Under the pieces are notes generated by a model. That model saw only the letters and a list, made by a program, of their open reading frames with translations, made no database searches and had not been told where the DNA came from. A program made the translations under genes and the position numbers. From NCBI RefSeq assembly GCF_014694385.1, contig NZ_JAAOCA010000017.1, positions 1 to 64,000 of the forward strand: a stretch of 64,000 nucleotides of DNA. The letters are read 5' to 3'. Numbering within the stretch: the first letter of the stretch is position 1; every line of letters starts with the position of its first letter. Source of the stretch: Pseudomonas typographi (GTDB lineage Bacteria > Pseudomonadota > Gammaproteobacteria > Pseudomonadales > Pseudomonadaceae). Shown in pieces: positions 55,947 through 64,000 of this stretch.

Positions 55947-57041
55947 GTGAGCGAAAAAGAACTGCCGCCGCAACAACCCGTACCCCCCACGCCAGCGGCT
56001 GAAGCCAAGCCCAGTCGGCCCGGCAAGGGCCTGGCCGCCGTCGCGTTGCTGGTCGCCGCCCTCGGCGTGGCGGTGGCCGGTTGGGGCGTGTGGCAACTGC
56101 GTACCCTCACGGCTAGCCACCAACGGCAGTCCAGCCAGATCGACACGCTCAGTGCACAGTCGCAGGCCCTCAAGCAAACAGAACAGCAGCTTGATGCGCG
56201 CCTGTCACAGTTTCCGCTGCCGCAAGAACTCGAACAGCGGCGGCGGCTGGTTGCCGAGCTGCAAGGCGATCAGCAGCGCCTGAGCCAACGCCTCGAAACC
56301 GTGCTGGGTGCTAGCCGCCAGGATTGGCGCCTGGCCGAAGCCGAACACTTGCTGCGCCTGGCCAGCTTGAGGCTTTCGGCGCTGCAGGACATCACCAGCG
56401 CCCAAGCGTTGGTCGAGGGTGCCGACCAAATTCTGCGCGAGCAAGACGACCCGGCCGCCTTCGCCACCCGTGAACAATTGGCCCGCGCGCTGGCTGCGCT
56501 CGGTAGCGTGGAACAACCCGACCGCACCGGGCTGTTCCTGCAGTTGGCCGCTTTGCGCGACCAGGCCGGGCAGCTTTCGGTACTGGCCCCGCAATTCCAG
56601 GCACAGAACGCTGACGCGCCCACCCCGGCCAGCGATGACAGCTGGGTGCACTGGCGCCTGTACTGGCGCAAGATCTCGGAGTTTTTCCGGGTCGATTTCA
56701 ACCCGGACGATAACCTGCGCCCATTGCTCGCCGGGCAAAGCCTGGCCGAGGTTCGCCTGGCGCTGAACCTGGGCTTGCAGCAGGCCCAATGGGCCGCCCT
56801 CAACGGCCAGAAAACCGTCTACGAAAAAGCCCTCGACCAAGCCCTGGACATACTCACCAGTAGCTTCAACCCCGACAACGTGCAGGCCCGGCAACTGCGT
56901 GAGCAACTGCTGGCGCTCAAAGCCAAACCCGTAGAAGTGCAAGTGCCCGACCTAACCGCCAGCATCAATGCCCTGCACGCCTACCTTTCACAGCGCCACA
57001 CGCCGGAGCCTGCCGCACCGCGTGAGGGGGGCGCGCCATGA
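55947..57041 (+). CDS. hemX: HemX family membrane-anchored protein
   Basis: This 364-residue protein has a proline/glutamine-rich N-terminus, one membrane helix (GLAAVALLVAALGVAVAGWGV) and a long coiled coil, then the HemX domain with WRLAEAEHLLRLASLRL. Often labelled uroporphyrin-III methyltransferase, it lacks the SAM-binding methyltransferase domain. It overlaps hemY by ATGA and belongs to the hemCDXY operon. Confidence 0.92.
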   Translation: MSEKELPPQQPVPPTPAAEAKPSRPGKGLAAVALLVAALGVAVAGWGVWQLRTLTASHQRQSSQIDTLSAQSQALKQTEQQLDARLSQFPLPQELEQRRRLVAELQGDQQRLSQRLETVLGASRQDWRLAEAEHLLRLASLRLSALQDITSAQALVEGADQILREQDDPAAFATREQLARALAALGSVEQPDRTGLFLQLAALRDQAGQLSVLAPQFQAQNADAPTPASDDSWVHWRLYWRKISEFFRVDFNPDDNLRPLLAGQSLAEVRLALNLGLQQAQWAALNGQKTVYEKALDQALDILTSSFNPDNVQARQLREQLLALKAKPVEVQVPDLTASINALHAYLSQRHTPEPAAPREGGAP

Positions 57042-58282
57042 AACGCCTTTACACGATCATCTTCGTTGCCGTGCTGTTGGCGCTGGTGCTTGGGCTCGGC
57101 ATCGCCAAGCACCCGGGGTATATCCTGATCGATTACCCCCATGTGTTCCGCTACGAATCCGGGCTATGGTCGACATTGGCTGCCGTGCTGGCGATCGGGC
57201 TGGTGGTGCTATTGGTGGTCGGGCTGCTGCGGCTGCTGTTGACCTCGACCCGGGTCGTAAACCCGTGGTCGCGGCGTAACCGGCGCCGGCGTATCGAGGC
57301 CGCGGTCGGGCAGGGCCAGGTCGACTTGGCCGAAGGCCGCTGGAGCAGCGCGCAGCGCCACCTGCGAATCGCCGCGGAAGCCGAGCGCTACCCCTTGTTT
57401 TACTATTTGGGCGCTGCGCGAGCGGCCAACGAACAGGGCCACGCTGATGAGTGCGACGCGTTGCTCGAGCGCGCACTGGAGCGCCAACCCCAGGCTGAGC
57501 TTGCAATTGCACTGAACCATGCGCAGTTGCAACTTGACCGGGGCGATGCCGCCGGGGCCCGGGAAACCCTCGGCGTGATGCGCGAGCGCTTCCCGAAGAA
57601 CCTTCAAGTGCTGCGCCAACTCTACCGGCTGCACCTGCAACAGGGCGACTGGGCCGCGTTGATCCGGCTGATGCCCGACCTGCGCCATCACAAGGCGCTA
57701 CCCGCCGCGGACTTAGCCAGCCTCGAGCAGCAGGCGTGGCGCGAAGGCCTGGTATTGGCGGCGGCCGGTAGCGGCGGCGATACCGGGCGTGCGGAGCTGG
57801 ATGCTGCCTGGCAACAATTGAGTGCCGCGCAGCGCCAGGAACCCGCCCTGGTGCTGGCTTACGCCGAGCAGTTACGCCGCATCGGTGCCTCGGCGCAGGC
57901 CGAAGAGGTGTTGCGCGGTGCGCTCAAGCGCCAATACGACAGCCACTTGGCGCGGCTTTACGGCCTGGTACGCGCGAACGACCCACTCAAGCAATTACAG
58001 GCGGCCGAAGGCTGGCTCCAGCAGCACGGCGACGACCCGGGGCTGCTGTTGACCCTGGGGCGGCTGAGCCTACAGAACAGCCTGTGGGGTAAGGCGCGAG
58101 ATTACTTCGAAGCGAGCCTGCGCCAGCAACGTGACCCAGAGGCTTGCGCTGAACTTGCTCGCTTGTTGGGGCGCTTGGGGGATACGGAGCGTAGCAACCA
58201 GCTTTTCCAAGAAGGCCTGGGCCTGCTCGACGAACGCTTGCTCGCCCTTCCCCTGCCGGCCGGCCACCGGTCAGCGGGGTAA
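57038..58282 (+). CDS. hemY: HemY family membrane TPR protein
   Basis: This 414-residue protein has two N-terminal membrane helices, then TPR-like repeats from about residue 95. The pattern YILIDYPHVFRYESGLWSTL and RRIEAAVGQGQVDLAEGRWSSAQRHL is typical of proteobacterial HemY, which is not the protoporphyrinogen oxidase of the same name. It ends the hemCDXY operon. Confidence 0.93.
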   Translation: MKRLYTIIFVAVLLALVLGLGIAKHPGYILIDYPHVFRYESGLWSTLAAVLAIGLVVLLVVGLLRLLLTSTRVVNPWSRRNRRRRIEAAVGQGQVDLAEGRWSSAQRHLRIAAEAERYPLFYYLGAARAANEQGHADECDALLERALERQPQAELAIALNHAQLQLDRGDAAGARETLGVMRERFPKNLQVLRQLYRLHLQQGDWAALIRLMPDLRHHKALPAADLASLEQQAWREGLVLAAAGSGGDTGRAELDAAWQQLSAAQRQEPALVLAYAEQLRRIGASAQAEEVLRGALKRQYDSHLARLYGLVRANDPLKQLQAAEGWLQQHGDDPGLLLTLGRLSLQNSLWGKARDYFEASLRQQRDPEACAELARLLGRLGDTERSNQLFQEGLGLLDERLLALPLPAGHRSAG

Positions 58283-58394
58283 TCGTGGCGGGCAGCGAAG
58301 AAATCAGACAGCTCTGCAGAAGGCCGGCTTGAAAGCCTGGGAGGCTTTCCACTACCGTTGACCCCCTTGTTCTTCGGCTCCTAGGACCGCCCCA

Positions 58395-58883
58395 ATGTTG
58401 TCGGCACCCGTGCGCTTGTCGTTCCTGACCGCTTCGTTGATCTGCCTGGGTGCATTGGCCGCGGCCTGTTCCCTGCAGCGCTGGGCATACCTGCCGCCAT
58501 GCCCGCTGTGCAACGTACAGCGAGCCCTGCTGGCCGCCATCGCCGTGGTCAGCCTTATCGCCGCATTGCACGCCCCGGCCAGGCGAGGCGCGCGCGCCTA
58601 TGCATTGGGCAATCTCGGTTTATGCCTGCTCGGTGCCGGCTCAGCGCTGCGCCAATTATGGTTGCAGGCCCATTTGGACCCGGCGCAGGCGTTGGACTTT
58701 CTCAATGCCGAACACGTTTTCACACCCTCTACCGGGTATGCAGCCGCAAAGGTTTACGTGCTTGGCACGCCCGACTGCGGTATCGTGAATTGGTCGCTAT
58801 TGGGGCTGACCTTGCCAGAGTGGAGCCTGCTGAGTTTTTGCATGCTCGGGGCCCTGGCCATTTACCCGTTGTTTCGCCGTTAA
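58395..58883 (+). CDS. DsbB-family disulfide oxidoreductase (DsbH-like) lacking one cysteine
   Basis: This 162-residue protein has four membrane helices and the DsbB quinone-linked CxxC (Cys36 and Cys39 in PPCPLCNVQR). DsbB family proteins also have a second periplasmic pair. Only Cys128 (TPDCG) of it remains; the expected cysteine in the segment 100-115 is absent. The other cysteines (17, 25, 77, 149) lie in membrane helices. It reoxidises a periplasmic DsbA-type protein or has a modified chemistry. Position after hemY and before algQ fits Pseudomonas synteny. Confidence 0.88.
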   Translation: MLSAPVRLSFLTASLICLGALAAACSLQRWAYLPPCPLCNVQRALLAAIAVVSLIAALHAPARRGARAYALGNLGLCLLGAGSALRQLWLQAHLDPAQALDFLNAEHVFTPSTGYAAAKVYVLGTPDCGIVNWSLLGLTLPEWSLLSFCMLGALAIYPLFRR

Positions 58884-59051
58884 TGGCACCTTGGTGGAAT
58901 CAAACGGGCGTATGAACTTTATGCGGTGCATCGCTTGAAGGCGCCGCGCGGCGGGCATACTCTCGCATCAGAACTGGACATTACGGCGTTCCGAGCACGG
59001 CCCCGCCAGCCGTGGATCAAGGGCGCCAACGGCCATAGGGAAGACTAGACC

Positions 59052-59525
59052 ATGCTGGAAAGTTGTCATAATGCACAGGAGCGCTGGGGCGGTGTGCACC
59101 TGCTGATCGATCGGTGGTTGCAGGAGCGCCGCGAGTTGGTTAGCACCTTCAAGGGCCTTATCGACCTGCCTGAAGCCAGCCCGCTGGAACGCAGCCAACT
59201 TCAGGAATTCTGCGGCACGCTTGTCGACTACTTTTCAGCCGGCCACTTTGCTATTTACGAACAACTGGTCGGAGAAGCCAGGGCCTTTGGCGACGACGCC
59301 GCGGTCGAATTGGCCGAGAGCATCTGCCCGCGGCTCGAAGCCCTGACCGAACAAGCGCTGACCTTCAACGATCACTGCGACCAATGCGACTGCGCCGATC
59401 GCGCCGAGTTACGCAAGCGCCTCAACGCCCTGGGTGGTTTGTTGCACGAGCGTTTCGAACTCGAGGATTGCCTGATCGAGGTGCTGCATACGGCCCACAG
59501 CCAGGAAGACACCGAGCTGGCTTAA
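59052..59525 (+). CDS. algQ: AlgQ/Rsd sigma-70-binding regulator
   Basis: This 157-residue protein is of the Rsd/AlgQ family, which binds sigma-70 and shifts RNA polymerase use. The pattern [25 protein letters not shown] and [23 protein letters not shown] is typical, as is the helical bundle. In P. aeruginosa it affects alginate and virulence genes. It converges with the FKBP gene, with a repeat copy between. Confidence 0.95.
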   Translation: MLESCHNAQERWGGVHLLIDRWLQERRELVSTFKGLIDLPEASPLERSQLQEFCGTLVDYFSAGHFAIYEQLVGEARAFGDDAAVELAESICPRLEALTEQALTFNDHCDQCDCADRAELRKRLNALGGLLHERFELEDCLIEVLHTAHSQEDTELA

Positions 59526-59688
59526 CGTGAAGTTGCAGAAACTGGCTGCACCATTTTGAGGGTGCCTTTTATTGCTGCCGGGCTGTGTTGCCTGCCTCCG
59601 CCATAGCCTCGCTACAACTCGTCACGGCGCCTTCGGCTAACAGCATTCGCACGCTAAGGCTTGCGCGAACGTCTGAAACAACCACTAG
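59523..59688 (-). repeat. CTAG-type intergenic element (copy F)
   Basis: On the minus strand it starts CTAGTGGTTGTTTCAGACGTTCGC (59688 down to 59665) at the FKBP stop codon. It ends near 59523 with the inverted partner GTGAAGTTGCAGAAACTGGC. The core GCACCATTTTGAGGGTGC (59548-59565) matches copy A with two mismatches. It lies between algQ and the FKBP gene. Confidence 0.65.
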
Positions 59689-60353
59689 CCGCCGGGGTTG
59701 GCGACGTTGAGCAACTCGATATCGAAGGCCAGCGGTGTATAAGGCGGTATCAAACCGCCCGCGCCTTGCGCACCATAGGCCTGCGCCGATGGAACCACCA
59801 CCCGCCACCGGGCCCCCTTGGGCATCTGCTGCAGCGCGATGCGCCACCCCTCGATCACGCCGGGCAGGTTGAACCATTGAGGCTGGTCGGTTTGGTCGAA
59901 CACGCTGCCGTCTGGCAGCCGGCCCACGTATTTCACCTGCACGCGGCTATTGGCCGAGGGCGTGGGGCCCGTACCGGGGGACAACTCGGTCACCAATACA
60001 CCATCACTGATCTCGCGCACATTCGGTTTGCTGCGCTCTTCGTTCAAAAATTGGTTCTCCGCCACCAACGCCGTTTCGACCGGCGTGTTGGCGGTTTCCG
60101 CGGTTTGCGCGTCATGGTCCGCCAGCACTTGGCGCATGCGCTCTTGGCTCAGCGCCAGCGGTTGTTGCTGGTAAGCCTGCTGCAGCCCTTGCAGCAGCGC
60201 ATCGAGGTCAAGCTCGGGCATATCCTGGCGCAGGCGTTCGCCAACGCTGGCGCCCACGCTGTAAGAAAGATCATGGTTGCTCGGTGCGGTAGCCTCTTGG
60301 GCAAACGCGGCAGGGGCGAGCAGTGCGATAGCGAACAGCAGGCGGCAACCCAT
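59685..60353 (-). CDS. FKBP-type peptidyl-prolyl isomerase
   Basis: This 222-residue isomerase has a signal peptide (MGCRLLFAIALLAPAAFAQE), an N-terminal dimerisation helix domain (YSVGASVGERLRQDMPELDLDALLQGLQQAY) and a C-terminal FKBP domain (VQVKYVGRLPDGSVFDQT, GVIEGWRIALQQM, AYGAQG). It is a periplasmic Mip/FkpA-like foldase. GGAGG precedes ATG 60353. It converges with algQ and is divergent from algP; its TAG stop lies in copy F of the repeat. Confidence 0.93.
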   Translation of the reverse strand: MGCRLLFAIALLAPAAFAQEATAPSNHDLSYSVGASVGERLRQDMPELDLDALLQGLQQAYQQQPLALSQERMRQVLADHDAQTAETANTPVETALVAENQFLNEERSKPNVREISDGVLVTELSPGTGPTPSANSRVQVKYVGRLPDGSVFDQTDQPQWFNLPGVIEGWRIALQQMPKGARWRVVVPSAQAYGAQGAGGLIPPYTPLAFDIELLNVANPGG

Positions 60354-60554
60354 GGATATCCTCCCGAGGCATTAGGCGAAAGTATTGCCCGTGCGCGTGG
60401 CGTTTTAAACCGTATTTGGCGGCCAGCGCCCACCGTGACGGTAAAAAAATGGAAAAACCGGCGTTTTTTGCGGAAAATGCCTGGCATATCATCTAGCCGC
60501 TGGCATGTTCCGGGACTACCATGGCAACTATCCATATCAGTCAGGAGGTAAGCC

Positions 60555-61616
60555 ATGTCGGCCAGCAAGAAGCCTGTAAGCACTCCGTTGCACCTGCTCC
60601 AACAGTTGACCGGCAATTTGCTGGAGACCCTGGAAAGCGCATGCGCCAAGGCCCTGGCTGATTCAGAGAAATTGCTGGCGAAGTTGGAAAAACAACGCGT
60701 GAAGGCTCAGGAGAAACTCCACAAGTCTCGCAGCAAAGTTGAAGATGCCGCGGCCGCCGGTAAAGCCAAAGCCCAAGCCAAGGCTAAAACGGCGGTTAAA
60801 GACCTCGAAGCCCTGCTTGAGGGCCTGCACAAACACCAAGGTGAAACCCGCCAATACATTCTGGCGCTCAAGCGTGATGCACAGGAGAGCCTGAAGCTTG
60901 CCCAAGGCATCGGCAAAGTTAAAGAAGCTGCTGGCAAAGTATTGGCCGCGCGTAATAAACCGACCCCGGCCAAGGCGGTTGCCGCCGCCAAGCCCGCACG
61001 CAAGCCGGCGGCCACCCGCGCGGCTGCTACACCCGCCAATGCCAAGGTACCAGCTAGCAAGGTAGCGGCTAGCAAGCGGGCGCCTGCCAAGGCCGCCACC
61101 GCCAAGGCCAAGGCCACGGCATCGGCTACCAAGGCCTCACCCGCCACCAAGGCCCAGCCAGTGAGCAAGGGCGCAGCCGCCAAGCACACGCCGCCAGCCA
61201 AGGTCGCCGGCAGCAAGCCTGCCGCCGCCAAGCCCGCCGCCAGCCCACGCGCTAAAACCACTGCCAAGCCTGCCGCCGCCCCGGCCGCGGCTGCCAGCCC
61301 ACGTGCTAAAACCGCTGCCAAGCCTGCCGCAAAAACCGCCAGCAAGCCTGCCGCCGCCCCAGCCGTGGCCGCCAGCCCGAGCGCTAACAGCGCCGCCAAG
61401 CCGGCTGCGAAACCCGCCGCGAAACCTGCCAGCAAGGCAGCCGCCGCCAAGCCCGCCGCCCGTGCCACCACGGGCAAGCCGGCGGCGCCCCGGCCGGCAG
61501 CGAAAAAACCTGCTGCGAAAAAGCCCGCCCCGGCCGCGGCCGCTACTCCAGCACCGGCGGCCAGTGATGCCAGCAGCGCCACCTCGCCTGTGGCGGCAGC
61601 GCCCAGCGCATCCTGA
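60555..61616 (+). CDS. algP: Histone H1-like protein AlgP
   Basis: This 353-residue protein has a helical N-terminal third (about 1-135), then a low-complexity tail of Ala, Lys and Pro with many AAAKPA and KPAAK repeats. That matches AlgP (AlgR3), a histone H1-like DNA-binding protein that affects alginate transcription. AGGAGG precedes the ATG. The repeats (60960-61600) make indel variation likely. It converges with the next gene with only 4 bases between. Confidence 0.93.
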   Translation: MSASKKPVSTPLHLLQQLTGNLLETLESACAKALADSEKLLAKLEKQRVKAQEKLHKSRSKVEDAAAAGKAKAQAKAKTAVKDLEALLEGLHKHQGETRQYILALKRDAQESLKLAQGIGKVKEAAGKVLAARNKPTPAKAVAAAKPARKPAATRAAATPANAKVPASKVAASKRAPAKAATAKAKATASATKASPATKAQPVSKGAAAKHTPPAKVAGSKPAAAKPAASPRAKTTAKPAAAPAAAASPRAKTAAKPAAKTASKPAAAPAVAASPSANSAAKPAAKPAAKPASKAAAAKPAARATTGKPAAPRPAAKKPAAKKPAPAAAATPAPAASDASSATSPVAAAPSAS

Positions 61617-61620
61617 GCGT

Positions 61621-62073
61621 TTAGAACCCACCGCTGGCGAGCCACGCCTGAAGGGCCTCTTCATTGAGGCCCTTCAAGCTGCTGGCCAACCACTGCTCAA
61701 GGTCTTCGGCCTGCTCTGGCGGCCACTCGGCGGTGGCGCGCTCCAACCGCTGCAACAGTTCTTTTTCTGCCGCCAACTCCAAGGCTTTAAGCTGTTCACG
61801 TAAGCCGTGCAAGGCCGCGTCATGTGCTGCTTCGGCACGCCATTGCTGGCGCACGTGCCGTAGCGGGGCAATAACCTCTGCATGCCAATGCCCGGCTTGG
61901 GCTTGCAGGGCCTCACAGCGCTCGGCCTGGTAACGCACCCCGCGCTGGCCCAGCCAAGCGGCGCACAGCAGCAGGCACACGTTCGCCCCGGCGGCCTGCA
62001 GCGCCAGGCATGTCGGTTCCACGCCCGGGCGGGCGTACCATTGCACGGCGAACGCCCATAACCCCTTGCTCAT
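61621..62073 (-). CDS. TIGR02444 family protein
   Basis: This 150-residue protein matches TIGR02444: LWAFAVQWYARPGVEPTCLALQAAGANVCLLLCAAWL at the N-terminus and a helical C-terminal half. Function is unknown. ATG 62073 has GGGG nearby. It is always found between algP and the ABC-F gene in pseudomonads. It diverges from the ABC-F gene by 50 bases. Confidence 0.85.
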   Translation of the reverse strand: MSKGLWAFAVQWYARPGVEPTCLALQAAGANVCLLLCAAWLGQRGVRYQAERCEALQAQAGHWHAEVIAPLRHVRQQWRAEAAHDAALHGLREQLKALELAAEKELLQRLERATAEWPPEQAEDLEQWLASSLKGLNEEALQAWLASGGF

Positions 62074-62123
62074 TACACACCCCACGCCAGTGCGCCACGA
62101 AGCTGGTAGACTTCGGCGCCATT

Positions 62124-64000
62124 ATGATCCGAATCCAGAACCTTACCCTACAGCGTGGCCCCAAGCGCTTGCTGGAGCACGCCGAGTTGACCCTGCACCC
62201 AGGGCAGAAAGCCGGCCTGATCGGCGCCAACGGCGCCGGCAAGTCTAGCCTGTTCGCCTTGCTGCGCGGTGAACTGCTGCCCGATGCCGGTGAATGCGAC
62301 CTGCCGCAGGATTGGCGCATCGCCCACATGCGCCAAGAAGTCGATGACCTTCAGCGCCTGGCGGTGGATTACGTACTCGACGGTGACCAGCACCTGCGCC
62401 AGGTTCAAGCCGCCCTTATACGGGCCGAGGCCGCGCAAGACGGCGCCACGCTCGGCCAGTTGCATGCGGATTTCGATACCGCCGGCGGCTACAACGCCGA
62501 TGCGCGCGCGCGCAAGCTGCTGGCGGGCCTAGGCTTTAGTGAAGCGCAGATGGGCCACCACGTCGGGGATTTTTCCGGCGGCTGGCGCATGCGCCTTAAC
62601 CTGGCCCAAGCGCTGATGTGCCCCTCCGACTTGCTGTTACTCGACGAGCCGACCAACCATTTGGACCTCGATGCGATCCTTTGGCTTGAAGACTGGCTCA
62701 AAGGTTACGCCGGTACCTTGCTGTTGATTTCCCACGACCGTGATTTTCTCGATGCGGTAGTCGACCATGTGGCCCACATGGAACAGGCCAAGCTCACGCT
62801 CTACCGAGGCGGCTATAGCGCCTTCGAGCGCACCCGTGGCGAGCGCCTGGCGCAGCAGCAACAAGCGTATGAGAAGCAGCAGGCCCGCCGCGCGCACATG
62901 GAAAAGTACGTCGCCCGCTTTCGTGCCCAGGCCACCAAGGCCCGCCAGGCGCAAAGCCGGATCAAAGCGTTGGAGCGCATGGAGCAGATCAGCGCGGCGC
63001 ATGTCGACTCGCCCTTCGAGTTCGGTTTTCGCGAGGCGTTGAAGTTCTCCAGCCCGTTGCTTGACCTGGCCGAGGGCCGCCTGGGTTACGGCGATAAGGC
63101 GGTGCTGGAGAAGGTCAAGTTGCAGTTGGCGCCGGGCGCGCGTATAGGCCTGCTGGGGCCCAATGGCGCAGGTAAGTCGACATTGATCAAGACCCTCGCC
63201 GGCGAATTGGCGCCGGTGGGCGGCCGCCTGCACCGCGGTGAAAACCTGGTGGTGGGTTATTTCGCCCAACACCAGCTCGATTCGCTCGATGACAAGGCCA
63301 GCCCTTTGTTGCACCTGCAGCGTTTGGCGCCGAACGAGCGGGAGCAGACCCTTAAGGACTTCCTGGGCGGCTTCGATTTTCGTGGCGCGCGGGTCGACGA
63401 GCCGGTGCTGAACTTCTCTGGCGGCGAAAAGGCGCGCCTGGCGCTTGCATTGATCGCGTGGGGCCGGCCGAACCTGCTGCTGCTCGACGAACCCACCAAC
63501 CACCTGGACCTGGAAATGCGCCTGGCGCTGACGCTGGCCTTGCAAGAGTTCGGTGGCGCCGTGCTGGTGGTGTCTCACGACCGGCATTTGCTCAAAAGCA
63601 CCACCGATGAGTTCTTGCTGGTGGCCGACGGCAAAGTGGCCAGCTTCGATGGCGACTTGGACGATTACACCCGTTGGTTGGCCGAATACCGCCAGCGCAC
63701 CGCGCCCTCCAGCGGTGCCGAGGCCGTTGGCGATAAAACCGATAAAAAGGCCCAGCGCCAAGCGGCGGCTGCCTTGCGCCAGCAGTTAGCGCCGCACAAA
63801 AAACAGGCCGAGCGCCTGGAAAAAGACCTTGGCGAAGTGCAGCAGGCGCTGGCGCAGGTCGAGCAAAGCCTGGCAGACTCCGCAGTGTACGAGCCGGCGC
63901 GCAAGGATGAGCTGCGCGAGCTGTTGGCCCGCCAGGCGAAGTTCAAGGTGCGCCAGGGCGAGCTGGAAGAAGCCTGGCTGGCCGCCATGGAAACGCTCGA
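62124..64000 (+). CDS. ABC-F family ATPase (partial, 3' end outside window)
   Basis: About 625 codons of an ABC-F protein are present and the frame is open at the window end. Two ABC domains are seen: Walker A GANGAGKSS and GPNGAGKST, signatures FSGGWRMRLNLAQAL and FSGGEKARLALALIAW, and two DEPTNHLDL Walker B stretches. An acidic/basic linker between them (about 235-290) and a C-terminal coiled coil follow. It acts on ribosomes; it resembles the YheS branch. No membrane segments. ATG 62124 is the first start. Confidence 0.93.
   Translation, partial: MIRIQNLTLQRGPKRLLEHAELTLHPGQKAGLIGANGAGKSSLFALLRGELLPDAGECDLPQDWRIAHMRQEVDDLQRLAVDYVLDGDQHLRQVQAALIRAEAAQDGATLGQLHADFDTAGGYNADARARKLLAGLGFSEAQMGHHVGDFSGGWRMRLNLAQALMCPSDLLLLDEPTNHLDLDAILWLEDWLKGYAGTLLLISHDRDFLDAVVDHVAHMEQAKLTLYRGGYSAFERTRGERLAQQQQAYEKQQARRAHMEKYVARFRAQATKARQAQSRIKALERMEQISAAHVDSPFEFGFREALKFSSPLLDLAEGRLGYGDKAVLEKVKLQLAPGARIGLLGPNGAGKSTLIKTLAGELAPVGGRLHRGENLVVGYFAQHQLDSLDDKASPLLHLQRLAPNEREQTLKDFLGGFDFRGARVDEPVLNFSGGEKARLALALIAWGRPNLLLLDEPTNHLDLEMRLALTLALQEFGGAVLVVSHDRHLLKSTTDEFLLVADGKVASFDGDLDDYTRWLAEYRQRTAPSSGAEAVGDKTDKKAQRQAAAALRQQLAPHKKQAERLEKDLGEVQQALAQVEQSLADSAVYEPARKDELRELLARQAKFKVRQGELEEAWLAAMETL

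Noticed and set aside
60960..61600. Repeats that might suggest a CRISPR or minisatellite
   Set aside because: The repeats are in frame, code for the AlgP tail, and lack spacers of constant size.
60707..61645. Alanine-rich open frame antisense to algP
   Set aside because: It is only the complement of the repeated Ala-Lys-Pro tail of AlgP and has no independent ribosome site.

Overview
This window is chromosomal DNA of a Pseudomonas, most likely not P. aeruginosa. The evidence is gene order. From about 41 kb to the end it carries ubiK, glnK-amtB, yjbQ, sutA, HAD, xerC, DUF484, dapF, lysA, lptM, cyaY, argH, algZ-algR, hemCDXY, dsbB, algQ, an FKBP isomerase, algP and an ABC-F gene. This is the conserved pseudomonad block that holds the alginate regulators. 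DNA is GC-rich with typical Shine-Dalgarno starts and many ATGA/GTGA overlaps. Bases 37-99 look like a degraded Illumina Nextera adapter, so the left edge is probably a contig end and not biology.

Left part (0.37-3.6 kb): a gluconate-type permease and comM. In other pseudomonads comM normally lies beside ubiK (recalled synteny). Here they are separated by about 37.5 kb of catabolic genes.

Accessory block (3.7-41 kb): four modules, each with its own importer or regulator. (1) 3.7-14.8 kb: two M20 amidohydrolases, DUF1028, an HpaB/HpaC-type two-component monooxygenase, a polyamine-type ABC importer, a LysR regulator and a class II aldolase. (2) 15-27.6 kb: a second histidine-utilisation-like locus with HutC-type repressor, FMN hydroxyacid dehydrogenase, histidine ammonia-lyase, NitT/TauT-type importer, an atypical HisD homologue, an APH-fold kinase, an SDR and a dimethylformamidase-like hydrolase. 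Three copies of one operator-like 11-mer lie upstream of hutC, hutH and the binding-protein gene. hutU, hutI and hutG are absent, so urocanate would have to be handled elsewhere. This is the best candidate for an undescribed pathway. (3) 27.9-30.3 kb: an enolase-superfamily dehydratase and an MFS transporter for a sugar acid. (4) 30.4-41 kb: a LacI regulator, dipeptide-type ABC importer, amidase and carbamoylase-type M20 hydrolase, plus a LysR regulator.

Core part (41-64 kb): nitrogen sensing (ubiK, then glnK-amtB behind two NtrC-type sites and a sigma-54 promoter), lysine/diaminopimelate, arginine and haem synthesis, the AlgZR two-component system, algQ, algP and housekeeping genes.

A family of short intergenic elements begins with CTAGTG...TTCAG..GTTCGC, has imperfect terminal inverted repeats, and occurs at least six times. 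In four cases its CTAG supplies or overlaps the TAG stop codon of the preceding gene. No rRNA, tRNA or CRISPR was seen.
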